Assembly (NCBI GenBank): GCA_963699015.1
Contig: CAVOSX010000008.1
Span: forward strand, 620,001-684,000
DNA: 64,000 nt
Direction of reading: 5' to 3'
Source of the DNA: PALSA-505 sp963699015
GTDB taxonomy: Bacteria; Actinomycetota; Actinomycetes; Streptosporangiales; Streptosporangiaceae
In this document: positions 23,965-32,832 of the stretch, one piece after another
Numbering within the stretch: position 1 is the first letter of the stretch
Layout of the letters: the number at the start of each line of letters is the position of its first letter
Position numbers and translations under genes: made by a program
Notes under the pieces: model-generated
Databases searched by the model: none
Told to the model about the DNA's origin: nothing
The model's input: only the letters and a program-made list of their open reading frames with translations

Positions 23965-24552
23965 CTAGACCGCGGCGGTGGGCAGGACATCCGGCGGGCC
24001 GGCCTGCCGCCGCGCCCGCAGCGCGGTGACGTTGGCTCTCGACGCGCACCGCTCACCGCAGTAGCGCCGGGACCTGTTGGTGCTCGCGTCGATGAAAACT
24101 CGCTGGCAGGACGGGGCTGCGCATACTCCGAGCCGATCCGTGCCGAGGTGCGCGAGCAGCATGGCCAGACCCATCGCCGAGCCTGCCGCGTACCTGTCCG
24201 CCACCCCGCCACCCTGGGTCAGATGCAGGTGCCACGGCTGATCGTCGTGCCGGACGAACTCCGGATGGACCGGGTGCTGGACGAGCAGGGCATTGAGCAG
24301 CTGAACGGCTTCGGCGGCATTCCCCTGTGCGGACTCCGCGAAAATCTTCCTGAACTCGATTCGTAGCGCCCGCATTGCGTCAAGGTCACCGCGAGTTACC
24401 CGGGTATCCGGAAACTGCAGGTCAGTCAGCATCGAACGGAGCCCATCCAGCGTGTCAATATTGTGGCTGTCTGCACCGTTAGCGGCGTCTTCTTCACCGT
24501 TCGCGGCATTTGCCAGGCGCACCGCCAGTTCGGCGTAGGCGCTCAAATCCAC
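23965..24552 (-). CDS. CGNR zinc-finger / ABATE-domain protein
   Basis: 195 residues. The N-terminal 140 are a helical ABATE-like region (LRSMLTDLQFPDTRVT, FVRHDDQPWHLHLT). The C-terminus has a treble-clef zinc finger: CAAPSCQRVFIDASTNRSRR then YCGERCASRANVTALRAR. The eponymous CGNR is CASR here. Known members are presumed stress-related transcription regulators with a DNA-binding finger. Single gene, divergent from the oxidoreductase gene by about 200 bp. Confidence 0.85.
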   Translation of the reverse strand: MDLSAYAELAVRLANAANGEEDAANGADSHNIDTLDGLRSMLTDLQFPDTRVTRGDLDAMRALRIEFRKIFAESAQGNAAEAVQLLNALLVQHPVHPEFVRHDDQPWHLHLTQGGGVADRYAAGSAMGLAMLLAHLGTDRLGVCAAPSCQRVFIDASTNRSRRYCGERCASRANVTALRARRQAGPPDVLPTAAV

Positions 24553-24756
24553 AATCGATTCCTAGCCAGATGGGAGCCCGGGGTAAGCAGCATGCCTGCT
24601 CATGCTGAGGACATACGTGCGCGAAACCCCGTGATCGGCGAGACCGGCCCCAATAGTACATCTCCCGGGTGGTCTCGTCAGCTACCGCTGCCGCGCCGGC
24701 CTGTCGGCTGGCCCGGGTAGCCAGCGCCCGGCACCGGTGTCGCTAGGGTGCAGATC

Positions 24757-25725
24757 ATGTTTGCTGTGACTGCCGCGCGTTTCGACGCCGAGGACCCGGT
24801 GGCCGCGCTGGACCTGGGCGACCGTCTCGACCCTGTGCCCGAGCCGGGCTGGACGACCGTCAGGGTCAAGGCCGCCTCGCTCAACCACCACGACGTGTGG
24901 ACACTGCGCGGGGTGGGCATCGCCGAGGACCGGCTGCCGATCGTCCTCGGCTGCGACGCCGCCGGCCTCGACGAAGACGGCCGCCCCGTGGTCGTGCACG
25001 CGGTCATCGGCGATCCGGCCGGCTACGGCGGGGACGAGACCCTGGATCCGCGCCGCTCTCTGCTGTCCGAGCGTTACGACGGCACGTTCGCGGAACGGGT
25101 GGCCGTGCCGCGCCGCAACCTGCTGCCCAAGCCGGACGCGCTCAGCTTCGAGGAGGCCGCCTGCCTGCCGACCGCCTATCTCACCGCCTACCGGATGCTG
25201 TTCGCCGCGTCCGGACTCGAGCCAGGCGCCACCGTCCTTGTGCAGGGCGCGGGGGGCGGGGTAGCCACCGCTCTCATCTTGCTCGGCCGCGCGGGCGGGT
25301 ACCGGGTGTGGGTGTCCAGCCGCAGCGAGGCCAAGCGGGAACGGGCCATCGCGCTCGGGGCCGATCAGGCGTTTCCGGCGGGGGAGCGGCTGCCCGAGCG
25401 GGTGGACGCGGTGATGGAGACCGTCGGGCAGGCTACCTGGGCGCATTCGCTGCGCGCACTGCGGCCGGGCGGCCGGGTCGTGGTCTGCGGGGCGACCAGC
25501 GGTCCGGCGCCCTCGGCCGAGCTGAACCGGGTGTTCTTCCTGCAGCTCTCGGTGATCGGCTCGACGATGGGCTCCAGGGACCAGCTCGGCAGGCTGCTGC
25601 GGTTCTGCGAGCAGACGGGAGTGCGCCCGCTGATCGACCGCACCCTGCCGCTTTCTGAGGCCAGGGACGGCTTCGCGGCCCTGGCATCCGGCGAGGTGTT
25701 CGGCAAGATCGTCTTTACCCTCTAG
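24757..25725 (+). CDS. Zinc-type alcohol dehydrogenase / quinone oxidoreductase (MDR family)
   Basis: 322 residues from ATG 24757 (GTG 24748 is equally usable). An N-terminal GroES-like domain contains KAASLNHHDVWTLRG and GCDAAG. The NAD(P)-binding domain contains VLVQGAGGGVATALILL and ends GKIVFTL. The catalytic-zinc and structural-zinc Cys patterns of true ADHs are not evident, so the zinc-free quinone-reductase branch is more likely. Substrate unknown. The gene's final codons lie in the first unit of a 40-bp repeat array. Confidence 0.85.
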   Translation: MFAVTAARFDAEDPVAALDLGDRLDPVPEPGWTTVRVKAASLNHHDVWTLRGVGIAEDRLPIVLGCDAAGLDEDGRPVVVHAVIGDPAGYGGDETLDPRRSLLSERYDGTFAERVAVPRRNLLPKPDALSFEEAACLPTAYLTAYRMLFAASGLEPGATVLVQGAGGGVATALILLGRAGGYRVWVSSRSEAKRERAIALGADQAFPAGERLPERVDAVMETVGQATWAHSLRALRPGGRVVVCGATSGPAPSAELNRVFFLQLSVIGSTMGSRDQLGRLLRFCEQTGVRPLIDRTLPLSEARDGFAALASGEVFGKIVFTL

Positions 25726-25877
25726 CGCGGCCCGGCGCGCGAGATCAGCCGACGTCACCCTCTAGCGCCGCCTGGCGCGCAGGACCTAGCTAGCGTCACG
25801 CTCTAGCGCCGCCTGGCGCGCGAGATCAGCCGACGTCACGCTCTAGCGCGGCCTGGCGCGCGGGATCAGCCGGCGTC
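25720..25877. repeat. Four tandem 40-bp hairpin repeats in a convergent intergenic gap
   Basis: Units start with CTCTAGCG at 25720, 25760, 25801 and 25841 (period 40-41 bp), each with a GCGCC/GGCGC-type inverted repeat and a GATCAGCCGACGTCAC-like half. The second unit is the most diverged. The first unit contains the TAG stop of the plus-strand oxidoreductase and the last contains the TGA stop of the minus-strand PadR gene. It likely works as a multiple bidirectional terminator. Confidence 0.85.
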
Positions 25878-27309
25878 TTCGCCGGCGTCGGCCGACGTCG
25901 GCTCGGTGGCCTCGGCCCACGGCGACTTGCCGCGGCCGGCCCGCGGCGACCCGCCGGTCTCGGCCCGCCGTGACTTGCCGCCGCCGGCTCGCGGCGACCC
26001 GCCGGTCTTGGCCCGCGGCGGCCCGCCGGTTTCGGCCCGCGGCGGCCCGCCGGTCTCGGCCCGCGGCGACTCGCCGGGGTCAGCGTGCGCCGGCTCGCCG
26101 GCGTCAGGGCCCGGCGCAGGGCCCTGCTCAGACTGCCGCGGCTCCGGCTCGAAGATCTCGGTCCGGATCTTGGTCAGGGCCTCATCCAGGATCGTTCGCA
26201 GGTCGCCGAAGGCATCCTCGCCCACCGAGCTGGCTTGGGCGGCCAGCCGCCTCAGGTCTGTGGCGAACTGAAGGGCCACCCGCTCCAGGTCGCGGAAGCG
26301 GGCCGGATCAGGCCAGCCGGGTGTGCGTCCTGAGCCCGGCCAGTCGCGACCGCCTGGCCGGTCCTTCCAGCCGGGCCAGTCCTTCCAGCCGGGCCAGTCC
26401 TTCCAGCCGGGCCAGTCCCGCAGGCCGGACCAGTCGCCCCGCTCCTTACCCGGGCGGCCGCGTCCGGCGCGCAAGCGCGCGCCCGCCGCTTCGCCTGCCC
26501 GCTCCTCATGCGGCGGGTGCGCACCGGCGTGCGGATCGTGTTCCCGGGGGCCGGACTGCGCGGCCTCGCCGGGTTCGGGCCAGCCATGTTCGTAGTCACG
26601 CTCGGGGTGCGCCTGATCCCGCTCGGGGTGCGCCTGATCCCGCTCGGGGTGCACCTGGTCACCCTCTGGGTGCGCCTGACCCCGCTCGGCGTGCGCCTGC
26701 TCCTGCTCGCGGCGCGCCTGACCCTGCTCGCGGCGCGCCTGGCTGCGCTCCTCTTCGCGGCGGTCGCGGGCCTCTTCGCGAAGCCCGGCGCGCCTCTTCG
26801 CGGGCCCAGTCCGCTCGCAGCCGGGCCTCCTCGCGGGCCTGCCAGGCCACGTCGCCCGGGCGGCCGTACGCCTCTTCGCGGGCCCGGTGCGCCTGCTCGT
26901 AGGCTTGCCGCCTGTCCTCGCGGTGCACGTCCCTGGCCGCCCTGGCGATCTCCTCGCGCAGGCTCCGGACGGTGTCCCTGACATCCTCCTTCACCTCGCG
27001 CGCGATGTCCCTGACCGATTCGCTGATCTCTTCCTCGAGCTCAGCGAGATCGTCCATCCGGGCCTGGATCTCGGCGCGGCCCTTCTCGGTGATCTTGTAG
27101 ACCTTGCGCCCCTCGACCTCGTCGTGGGTGACCAGCCCTTCCTCTTCCAGCCGGGCCAGCCTCGGATAGATGGTCCCTGGCGACGGGGCGTACACGCCCA
27201 TGAAGCGATCCTGGAGCAGGCGGATCACCTCGTATCCGTGCTTGGGCGCCTCGTCGAGCAGCTTGAGCAGGTAGAGCCGAAGCCTGCCGTGGCGAAACAC
27301 CGGACTCAT
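25866..27309 (-). CDS. PadR-family regulator with long repetitive C-terminus (frameshifted here)
   Basis: Begins at ATG 27309, overlapping the DUF4097 stop (ATGA). Residues 1-110 are a PadR winged helix (LRLYLLKLLDEAPKHGYEVI, PSPGTIYPRLARLEEEGL, EGRKVYKITEKGRAE), followed by a charged coiled-coil-like stretch. In the starting frame this ends at 26659 with an unconvincing Arg/Pro/Gly tail. A +1 shift near the CCC run at 26784-26786 continues the REEAR-type heptads and leads through HPERDQA repeats, DWPGWK x3, a helical block (DLERVALQFATDLRRLAAQ) and ETGGPPRA repeats to 25866. The whole span has one extra base. Assembly indel or true mutation cannot be separated. Confidence 0.7.
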
Positions 27310-28233
27310 CGGGCCTCGCCTTCTTTCGCCGCGCCGCCTGTTCCCATGGCGGCCGATTGGTCCTTGGCCGATTCAGCCTGCGCCCGCCCATGCCGGGCCG
27401 GCCCGTCCTGCGCGGGCGCGTCGCCGGCATCCGGCACGTCCCGTTCGGCGCCGCGCAGGATGGCGACATCTCCGGACATGCTGGCCACCGACAGCTTGCC
27501 CGATCCGCCGCCCAGCGTGCCGGTCACGTTCTTCGAACTAGGCCCGCCCGTGGATTCGAGGCCGCCGAAGTCGCTGTGGATGTGGCCGGACATGGAGCGC
27601 AGGGTCACCGCGGCGCTGGTCTGCGCGGGCAGCCGGATCGCGACCTCGCCGGAGACCGTGCCGACCCGCATCTCGCCGGCCGGCGCCAGGTTGAACGTCC
27701 GCCGTGACCCTGCCGCTGACGGTCTTGGCGTCGAGCCGGCCGAGGCGGCCCTCGGCCAGCGTCAGGTCGCCGGACACCGACTTGAAGGCGACGCTGCCGT
27801 CCAGCCCCTGGGCCTCGAGGTTGCCCGAGACCGTGTTCGCGTCCACCGCCCCGGTCACGCCGTCCAGCATGATGTCTCCGGAGACGCTCTTGAGCGAGGT
27901 CCGCGCGGATATCCCGGATACGACCGCGGTCGCGTTGACCACGCCCAGCTGCGTCGGGCAGTCCTTCTGGACCGTGATCGTGATGTTCGCCGAATGCCGC
28001 TGCGGCCGCAGCCACCCGCGGAGCCCATCCCAGGTCAGGTCTTCATAACTGACGGTGAGGATGCCTGCCTCGTGCGTCACGAGCAGCGGCGGCCCGGACA
28101 CCTCGGTCACGTCAAGGCGCGGCCGGTCCGCGGTGGCGAGCACGGCGACTGAGCCAGCGACAACTCTGACCCGGAGCGCGACGACACCGTCGAAGTCCAG
28201 GGTGGTCGGGGAGTCGATGGTCCAGCGTGGCAT
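27306..28233 (-). CDS. DUF4097 beta-strand-repeat protein (frameshifted here)
   Basis: Starts at ATG 28233 with GGAAGGAG upstream. The body repeats a short SVSGDI-like strand unit (SLKSVSGDIML, DANTVSGNLEA, AFKSVSGDLTL, DAKTVSGRVTA), the hallmark of DUF4097 right-handed beta structures. After TADV the frame is lost; one base less near 27693-27698 restores NLAPAGEMRVGTVSGEVAI, then RSMSGHIHSDFGG and VASMSGDVAI to the stop at 27306. The gene spans 928 nt (3n+1), so the sequence has one extra base. It overlaps the padR ATG by 4 bp; DUF4097-PadR pairs are common in actinobacteria and are thought to be coregulated. Confidence 0.75.
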
Positions 28234-28303
28234 CACGCGACTCCTTCCGTTGGCTGTGCCGCGAGCCGGCCCGCACCCGGCCTGATCCGCGGCACAAAAC
28301 ATA

Positions 28304-28313
28304 CGATATATCG
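28304..28313. promoter_or_regulatory. CGATATATCG palindrome, candidate PadR operator
   Basis: Perfect 10-bp palindrome, AT-rich against the surrounding sequence, 71 bp upstream of the DUF4097 start. PadR proteins commonly bind such ATAT-centred palindromes in their own operon promoters. Confidence 0.5.
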
Positions 28314-28354
28314 CGTTTGCTGGAAGTCAACAGTGAGCACGATCATGCGATCCG

Positions 28355-28528
28355 TTACTCTTCGTCGCTGACCGCAGCCAGCCAGCCGGCCAGCCGGTCG
28401 ACGGCGGTCTCGGACTCGGGATTGAGGTCAACGAACTCCCGGAACCGCTGGGCCAGCCAGGCCAGGTTCACCTGGTCCTCTCCCCGCTGCTCCTCGAGTT
28501 CGTCTATGCCGCGATCGGTGAAGTACAT
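28355..28528 (-). CDS. DUF6104-like 57-residue conserved miniprotein
   Basis: ATG at 28528 preceded by GGAAGG, stop TAA at 28355. The product starts MYFTDRGIDELEEQRGEDQ, continues LAWLAQRFREFVDLNPESE and ends WLAAVSDEE. This is the pattern of a small acidic actinobacterial protein of unknown function usually found next to the 2-oxoglutarate dehydrogenase E1 gene, as here (81 bp downstream of kgd on the same strand). It is too short to be picked by common length cut-offs. Confidence 0.8.
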   Translation of the reverse strand: MYFTDRGIDELEEQRGEDQVNLAWLAQRFREFVDLNPESETAVDRLAGWLAAVSDEE

Positions 28529-28609
28529 CTGCCTTCCGTGCTCGCCTCCAGCGCCCAGCCCTCCCGCCCCGGGCCTGCGGCAACACGAAAGCCCAGGCCC
28601 GGTTACAGG

Positions 28610-31600
28610 CTACGCGGCGCCCGCTCCGGGCTGCGGGGCGGGCTGCAGGGCCGCCTCGATCAGGGCCCGGTGCTCGCTGGCGTGCATGGTGGCCGAGCCG
28701 CCGGCCGGCGCGGAGCTCGGCGGCAGCGAGATCCGGCTGACCGGGCGGCCGAGATGCTCGGGCAGCTTGAGGGCCATCCATGGCCAGGCTCCCATGTTGG
28801 CCGGCTCCTCCTGGACCCAGACGACCTGCTCGGCGGCCGGGTACCTGGCCAGCTCGGCCTGCAGCTCGGCCAGCGGCAGCGGGTAGAGCCGCTCCACCCG
28901 GATGATCGCGGTGGCGGGAGCGACACCGGTCTCCGCGGCCAGGGTGCGCCGCCGCTCGGCCAGGTCGTAGTAGACCTTGCCGGCGCACAGCAGCACCCGT
29001 CGCACGCCGCGAGCCGCCGCGTCCTCGGCCATCTGGTGGTCCGCGATCACCGGGAGGAAGGACCCGGTGGTGAAGTCGGCCACCGCCGACGTCGCCGCCT
29101 TCAGCCTGAGCATGGATTTGGGCGTGAAGATGATCAGTGGCTTGCGCCGGCCGGACAGCGCCTGCCAGCGAAGCAGGTGGCAGTAGTTGGCGGGCGTGGT
29201 CGGGATGGCCACGGTCATGTTGTCCTGGGCGCACAGGCCGAGGAAGCGCTCGATCCGCGCCGAGGAGTGGTCGGGCCCCTGGCCCTCATACCCGTGCGGC
29301 AGCAGCAGGACCAGGCCGGAGCGCTGCCCCCACTTCTGCTCGCCGGAGCTGATGAACTCGTCGACGATCGACTGGGCGCCGTTGACGAAGTCACCGAACT
29401 GGGCCTCCCAGCAGACCAGCGCGTCCGGCCGCACGACCGAGTACCCGTACTCGAAGCCGACGGCCGCGAACTCCGACAGCAGCGAGTCATGGGCGTAGAA
29501 CTTCGCGCTGCCCGAATTGAACTGCCGCAGCGGGGTGTACTCCCGGCCGGTCACCCTGTCCACCAGCACCGCGTGGCGCTGGCCGAACGTACCCCGGCGG
29601 GTGTCCTGCCCGACCAGCCTGACGGCCCGGCCGTCCATCAGCACCGAGCCGAGCGCCAGCAGCTCGCCGGTCGCCCAGTCGATCGCGTCCCCGCTCACCA
29701 TCGCGGCCCGGCGCTGCAGCAACGGCTGCAGCCGCGGATGCACGGTGAAGCCGGGCGGCAGGTTCAGCTGGGTGTCGATGACCCGCTTGATGGTCTCCTC
29801 GGTGATCGCCGTCTGCACCGCGCCGTGGTTGACCGGCTCCTCGGCCTCCGGCTCCGGCTTCACCACTGCGCCCGGCTGGGCGGGCCGGCCTGACGCATCC
29901 CGCGTCTCGGTGAAGACCCGCTCGAGCTGCTGCTGGTAGTCACGCAGCGCGTACTCGGCCTCTTCCATCGTGATGTCGCCGCGCCCGATCAGCGCCTCGG
30001 TGTAGAGCTTGCGGACGGACCGCTTGGCGTCGATCAGGTCGTACATCAGCGGCTGGGTGAACGACGGGTTGTCCGCCTCGTTGTGACCCCGCCGCCGGTA
30101 GCACACCAGGTCGATGACCACGTCCTTCTTGAACGTCTGCCGGTAGGCGAAGGCGAGCCTGCCCACCCGCACGACCGCCTCCGGGTCGTCGCCGTTGACG
30201 TGGAAGATCGGCGCCTGGATCATGCGGGCGACATCCGTGCTGTACACGCTCGACCTGGAGTACTCCGGCGCGGTGGTGAAGCCCACCTGGTTGTTGACCA
30301 CGATGTGCACGGTGCCGCCGGTCCGGTAGCCGCGAAGCTGGGACAGGTTGAGCGTCTCAGCGACGACTCCCTGGCCGGCGAATGCCGCGTCGCCGTGGAT
30401 GAGCACCGGCAGTACGGTAAAGCCGGGCTCGCCCTTGTCGATCAGGTCCTGCTTGGCCCGGACCACGCCCTCCAGCACCGGATCGACCGCCTCCAGGTGA
30501 CTGGGGTTGGCGACCAGCGAAGTGCGGATCGAGGACCCGTCGGAGGCCACGAAATCGCCGTCGGCGCCGAGGTGGTACTTCACGTCACCCGATCCGTGCA
30601 TGCTCCGCGGGTCCAGGTTTCCCTCGAACTCGCCGAAGATCTGCGCGTACGACTTGCCGATGATGTTGGCCAGCACGTTCAGCCGGCCGCGGTGCGCCAT
30701 GCCCATCACGACCTCGTCCAGCTGATGGGTGGCTGCCTCGGTCAGCACGGCATCAAGCAGCGGGATGAGCGACTCGGCGCCCTCAAGCGAGAACCTGCGC
30801 TGCCCGACGAACTTGGTCTGCAGGAACATCTCGAAGGCCTCGGCCACGTTGAGCCGGCTCAGGATGCGGATCTGCTCATCGTGTCCGGACGCGTCATGCG
30901 GCCGCTCGGCGTGCGCCTGGATCCAGGCCCGCTCGTCGGGTTCCTGGATGTGCATGTACTCGATGCCTACGGTGCGGCAGTACGAGTCGCGCAGCACGCC
31001 GAGGATCTCCCGCAGCTTCATCAGCGGCTTGCCGCCGAAACCGCCGGTCGCGAACTCGCGCTCCAGATCCCAGAGGGTGAGACCATGCTGGTTGATGTCC
31101 AGATCGGGATGCTTGCGCTGCCTGTACTCCAGCGGGTCGGTGTCGGCCATCAGGTGGCCGCGCACCCGGTAGGCGTGGATCAGCTCGTGCACCCGGGCCG
31201 GCCTGCTGATGTCGTCTTCATGGCTGGCCGGCAGGTCACGCACCCAGCGGACCGGCTCGTACGGGATGCGCAGTGCGCGGAACACCTCTTCGTAGAAGCC
31301 GTCCCCGCCGAGCAGCCGTTCGTGGATCAGCCGCAGGAAATCGCCCGACTGCGCGCCCTGGATGATCCGGTGGTCGTAGGTCGAGGTGAGCGTGACCTGC
31401 TTGCTGACCGCCAGCCTGGCCAGCGTCTCGTCGGACGCACCCTGGAAGGACGCCGGGTATTCCATCGCCCCGACGCCGATGATGCACCCCTGGCCGGCCA
31501 TGAGCCGCGGCACCGAGTGAACGGTCCCGATCGTGCCCGGGTTCGTCAGGCTGATCGTCACGCCGGCGAAGTCGTCCACCTCCAGCTTCCCGGCCCGGGC

Positions 31601-32628
31601 CCGGCGGATCAGGTCCTCGTACGCCTGCCAGAACTGCCGGAAGTCCATGGTCTCGGCGGCCTTGATGCCGGGCACGAGAAGCTGCCGCGTGCCGTCGGAC
31701 TTGCGGTAGTCGATCGCCAGGCCGAAGTTGACATGGGCGGGGGTGACGAGCGTCGGCTTCCCGTCCAGCTCGGCGAACGAGTTGTTCATCTCGGGCTGCG
31801 CGGCGAGCGCCTTGACCACCGCGAAGCCGATCAGGTGGGTGAACGAGACCTTGCCGCCGCGGCCGCGGCCCAGGTGATTGTTGATCACGATGCGGTTGTC
31901 GATGAGCAGCTTGGCGGGCACCGATCGCACGCTCGTCGCCGTGGGCACGCCCAGGCTGACCGTCATGTTGGTCGCCGTCCGCGCGCCGGCGCCGCGAAGC
32001 CGGGTCTGTTCGGCGTCCGCTGCAGGCCGCGGGCCGCCGGGGCCGGCCCGCCGGGAGCCGGGCTAGCGGGTGCCAGGCTGCCGGGAGCCGGGGTGCCGGG
32101 TGCCGGGCTAGCGGGTGCCAGGCTGCCGGGAGCCGGGGTGCCGGGTGCCGGGCTAGCGGGTGCCGGGCTACTCGCCTTCGGCTCGCCCGCTGCCGCCGGC
32201 GGGGCGGGCGGGGCCGTCGGTGCCGCGGCGGGAGCCGCCGCAGGCGCGGGCGGAGCGGCCGGGGCCGCCGCGGTGACCTGCCCGGTGGCCTCGGCCTGCG
32301 GCCAGGTTGGCGCCCCGGGCCCGGCAGGCGGCTTCTCGCCTGCTGCCTGCTCCTGCCTGGCGCCGCCTGAGGTCGGCCGGTAGTCGGCGAAGAAATTCCA
32401 CCAGGCCCGGTCCACCGAGGCCGGATCGTTCAGGTATCGCTGGTAGAGCTCATCGACGAGCGCCTCGTTCGGACCGAAGTCGGCGGCGGCCGCGGCCGGC
32501 ACGGCCTCGTCCTGACCGTCCCCCTCCGCCTGCCCGGGCGGCCCGGCTGCGCCGTTGGCCTGCTGATCGCGTGCTGACCCGGGAAGGTTCGCGGACGCCC
32601 GCCGCGGCTCGGGAGACACTGCGGACAT
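28610..32628 (-). CDS. kgd: Multifunctional 2-oxoglutarate decarboxylase/dehydrogenase E1-E2 (frameshifted here)
   Basis: Starts at ATG 32628. Residues 45-90 match the E1 N-terminal segment (FGPNEALVDELYQRYLNDP, WWNFFADYRP), then an Ala/Pro linker with a 45-nt repeat. The frame is lost between 32000 and 32061. The shifted frame continues LRGAGARTATNMTVSLGVP into the E2-like acyltransferase domain (TYDHRIIQGAQSGDF) and the ThDP-dependent E1 domain (GMAHRGRLNVLANIIGK; GDAAFAGQGVVAETL...VNNQVGFTT). One missing base would give about 1339 residues, against 1231 in Mycobacterium Kgd. It feeds the TCA cycle from 2-oxoglutarate. The frame downstream is open from ATG 31966. Confidence 0.9.
32061..32162. 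repeat. 45-bp coding tandem repeat in the kgd linker
   Basis: Units starting GGCTAGCGGGTGCCAGG at 32061 and 32106, with a partial third copy from 32151, period exactly 45 bp. It encodes 15-residue Ala/Pro/Gly/Ser repeats in the flexible linker. Confidence 0.85.
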
Positions 32629-32832
32629 CGCCCACTTCCGCTCGGATAACCGGTTATGACCGTCTTCCAGGCTACCCGGCGGCCAGGCGCCCGGTGCCGG
32701 GTTCGGCCGCCGCCGCACGCGGCGCCTGCGGCCCTGGCCAGACAGCCGCGCAGGCTCGCGCGCGACCGATACCATCGGGGCGGCGAGAATGTCTCTCCCG
32801 TACCAACGTGCACTCCAACCGGGCTGAGGGCA

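Noticed and set aside
25720..25877. CRISPR array
   Set aside because: Units are contiguous 40-bp repeats without unique spacers and no cas genes are present.
26659..26790. Arg/Pro/Gly tail of PadR in its starting frame as a genuine C-terminus
   Set aside because: The other frame continues the charged helical pattern and leads to a conserved-looking helical block, so this tail is more likely the product of the frameshift.
28428..29234. Second minus-strand frame within the kgd 3' end
   Set aside because: Overlaps the well-supported E1 frame throughout and has no protein-like features.
30083..32383. 766-codon plus-strand frame opposite kgd
   Set aside because: Antisense shadow of a strongly conserved gene; composition is Arg/Ala/Pro/His filler without domains. 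The same applies to long antisense frames over the permease (21958-23742) and over hisN/rsgA (1273-3672).
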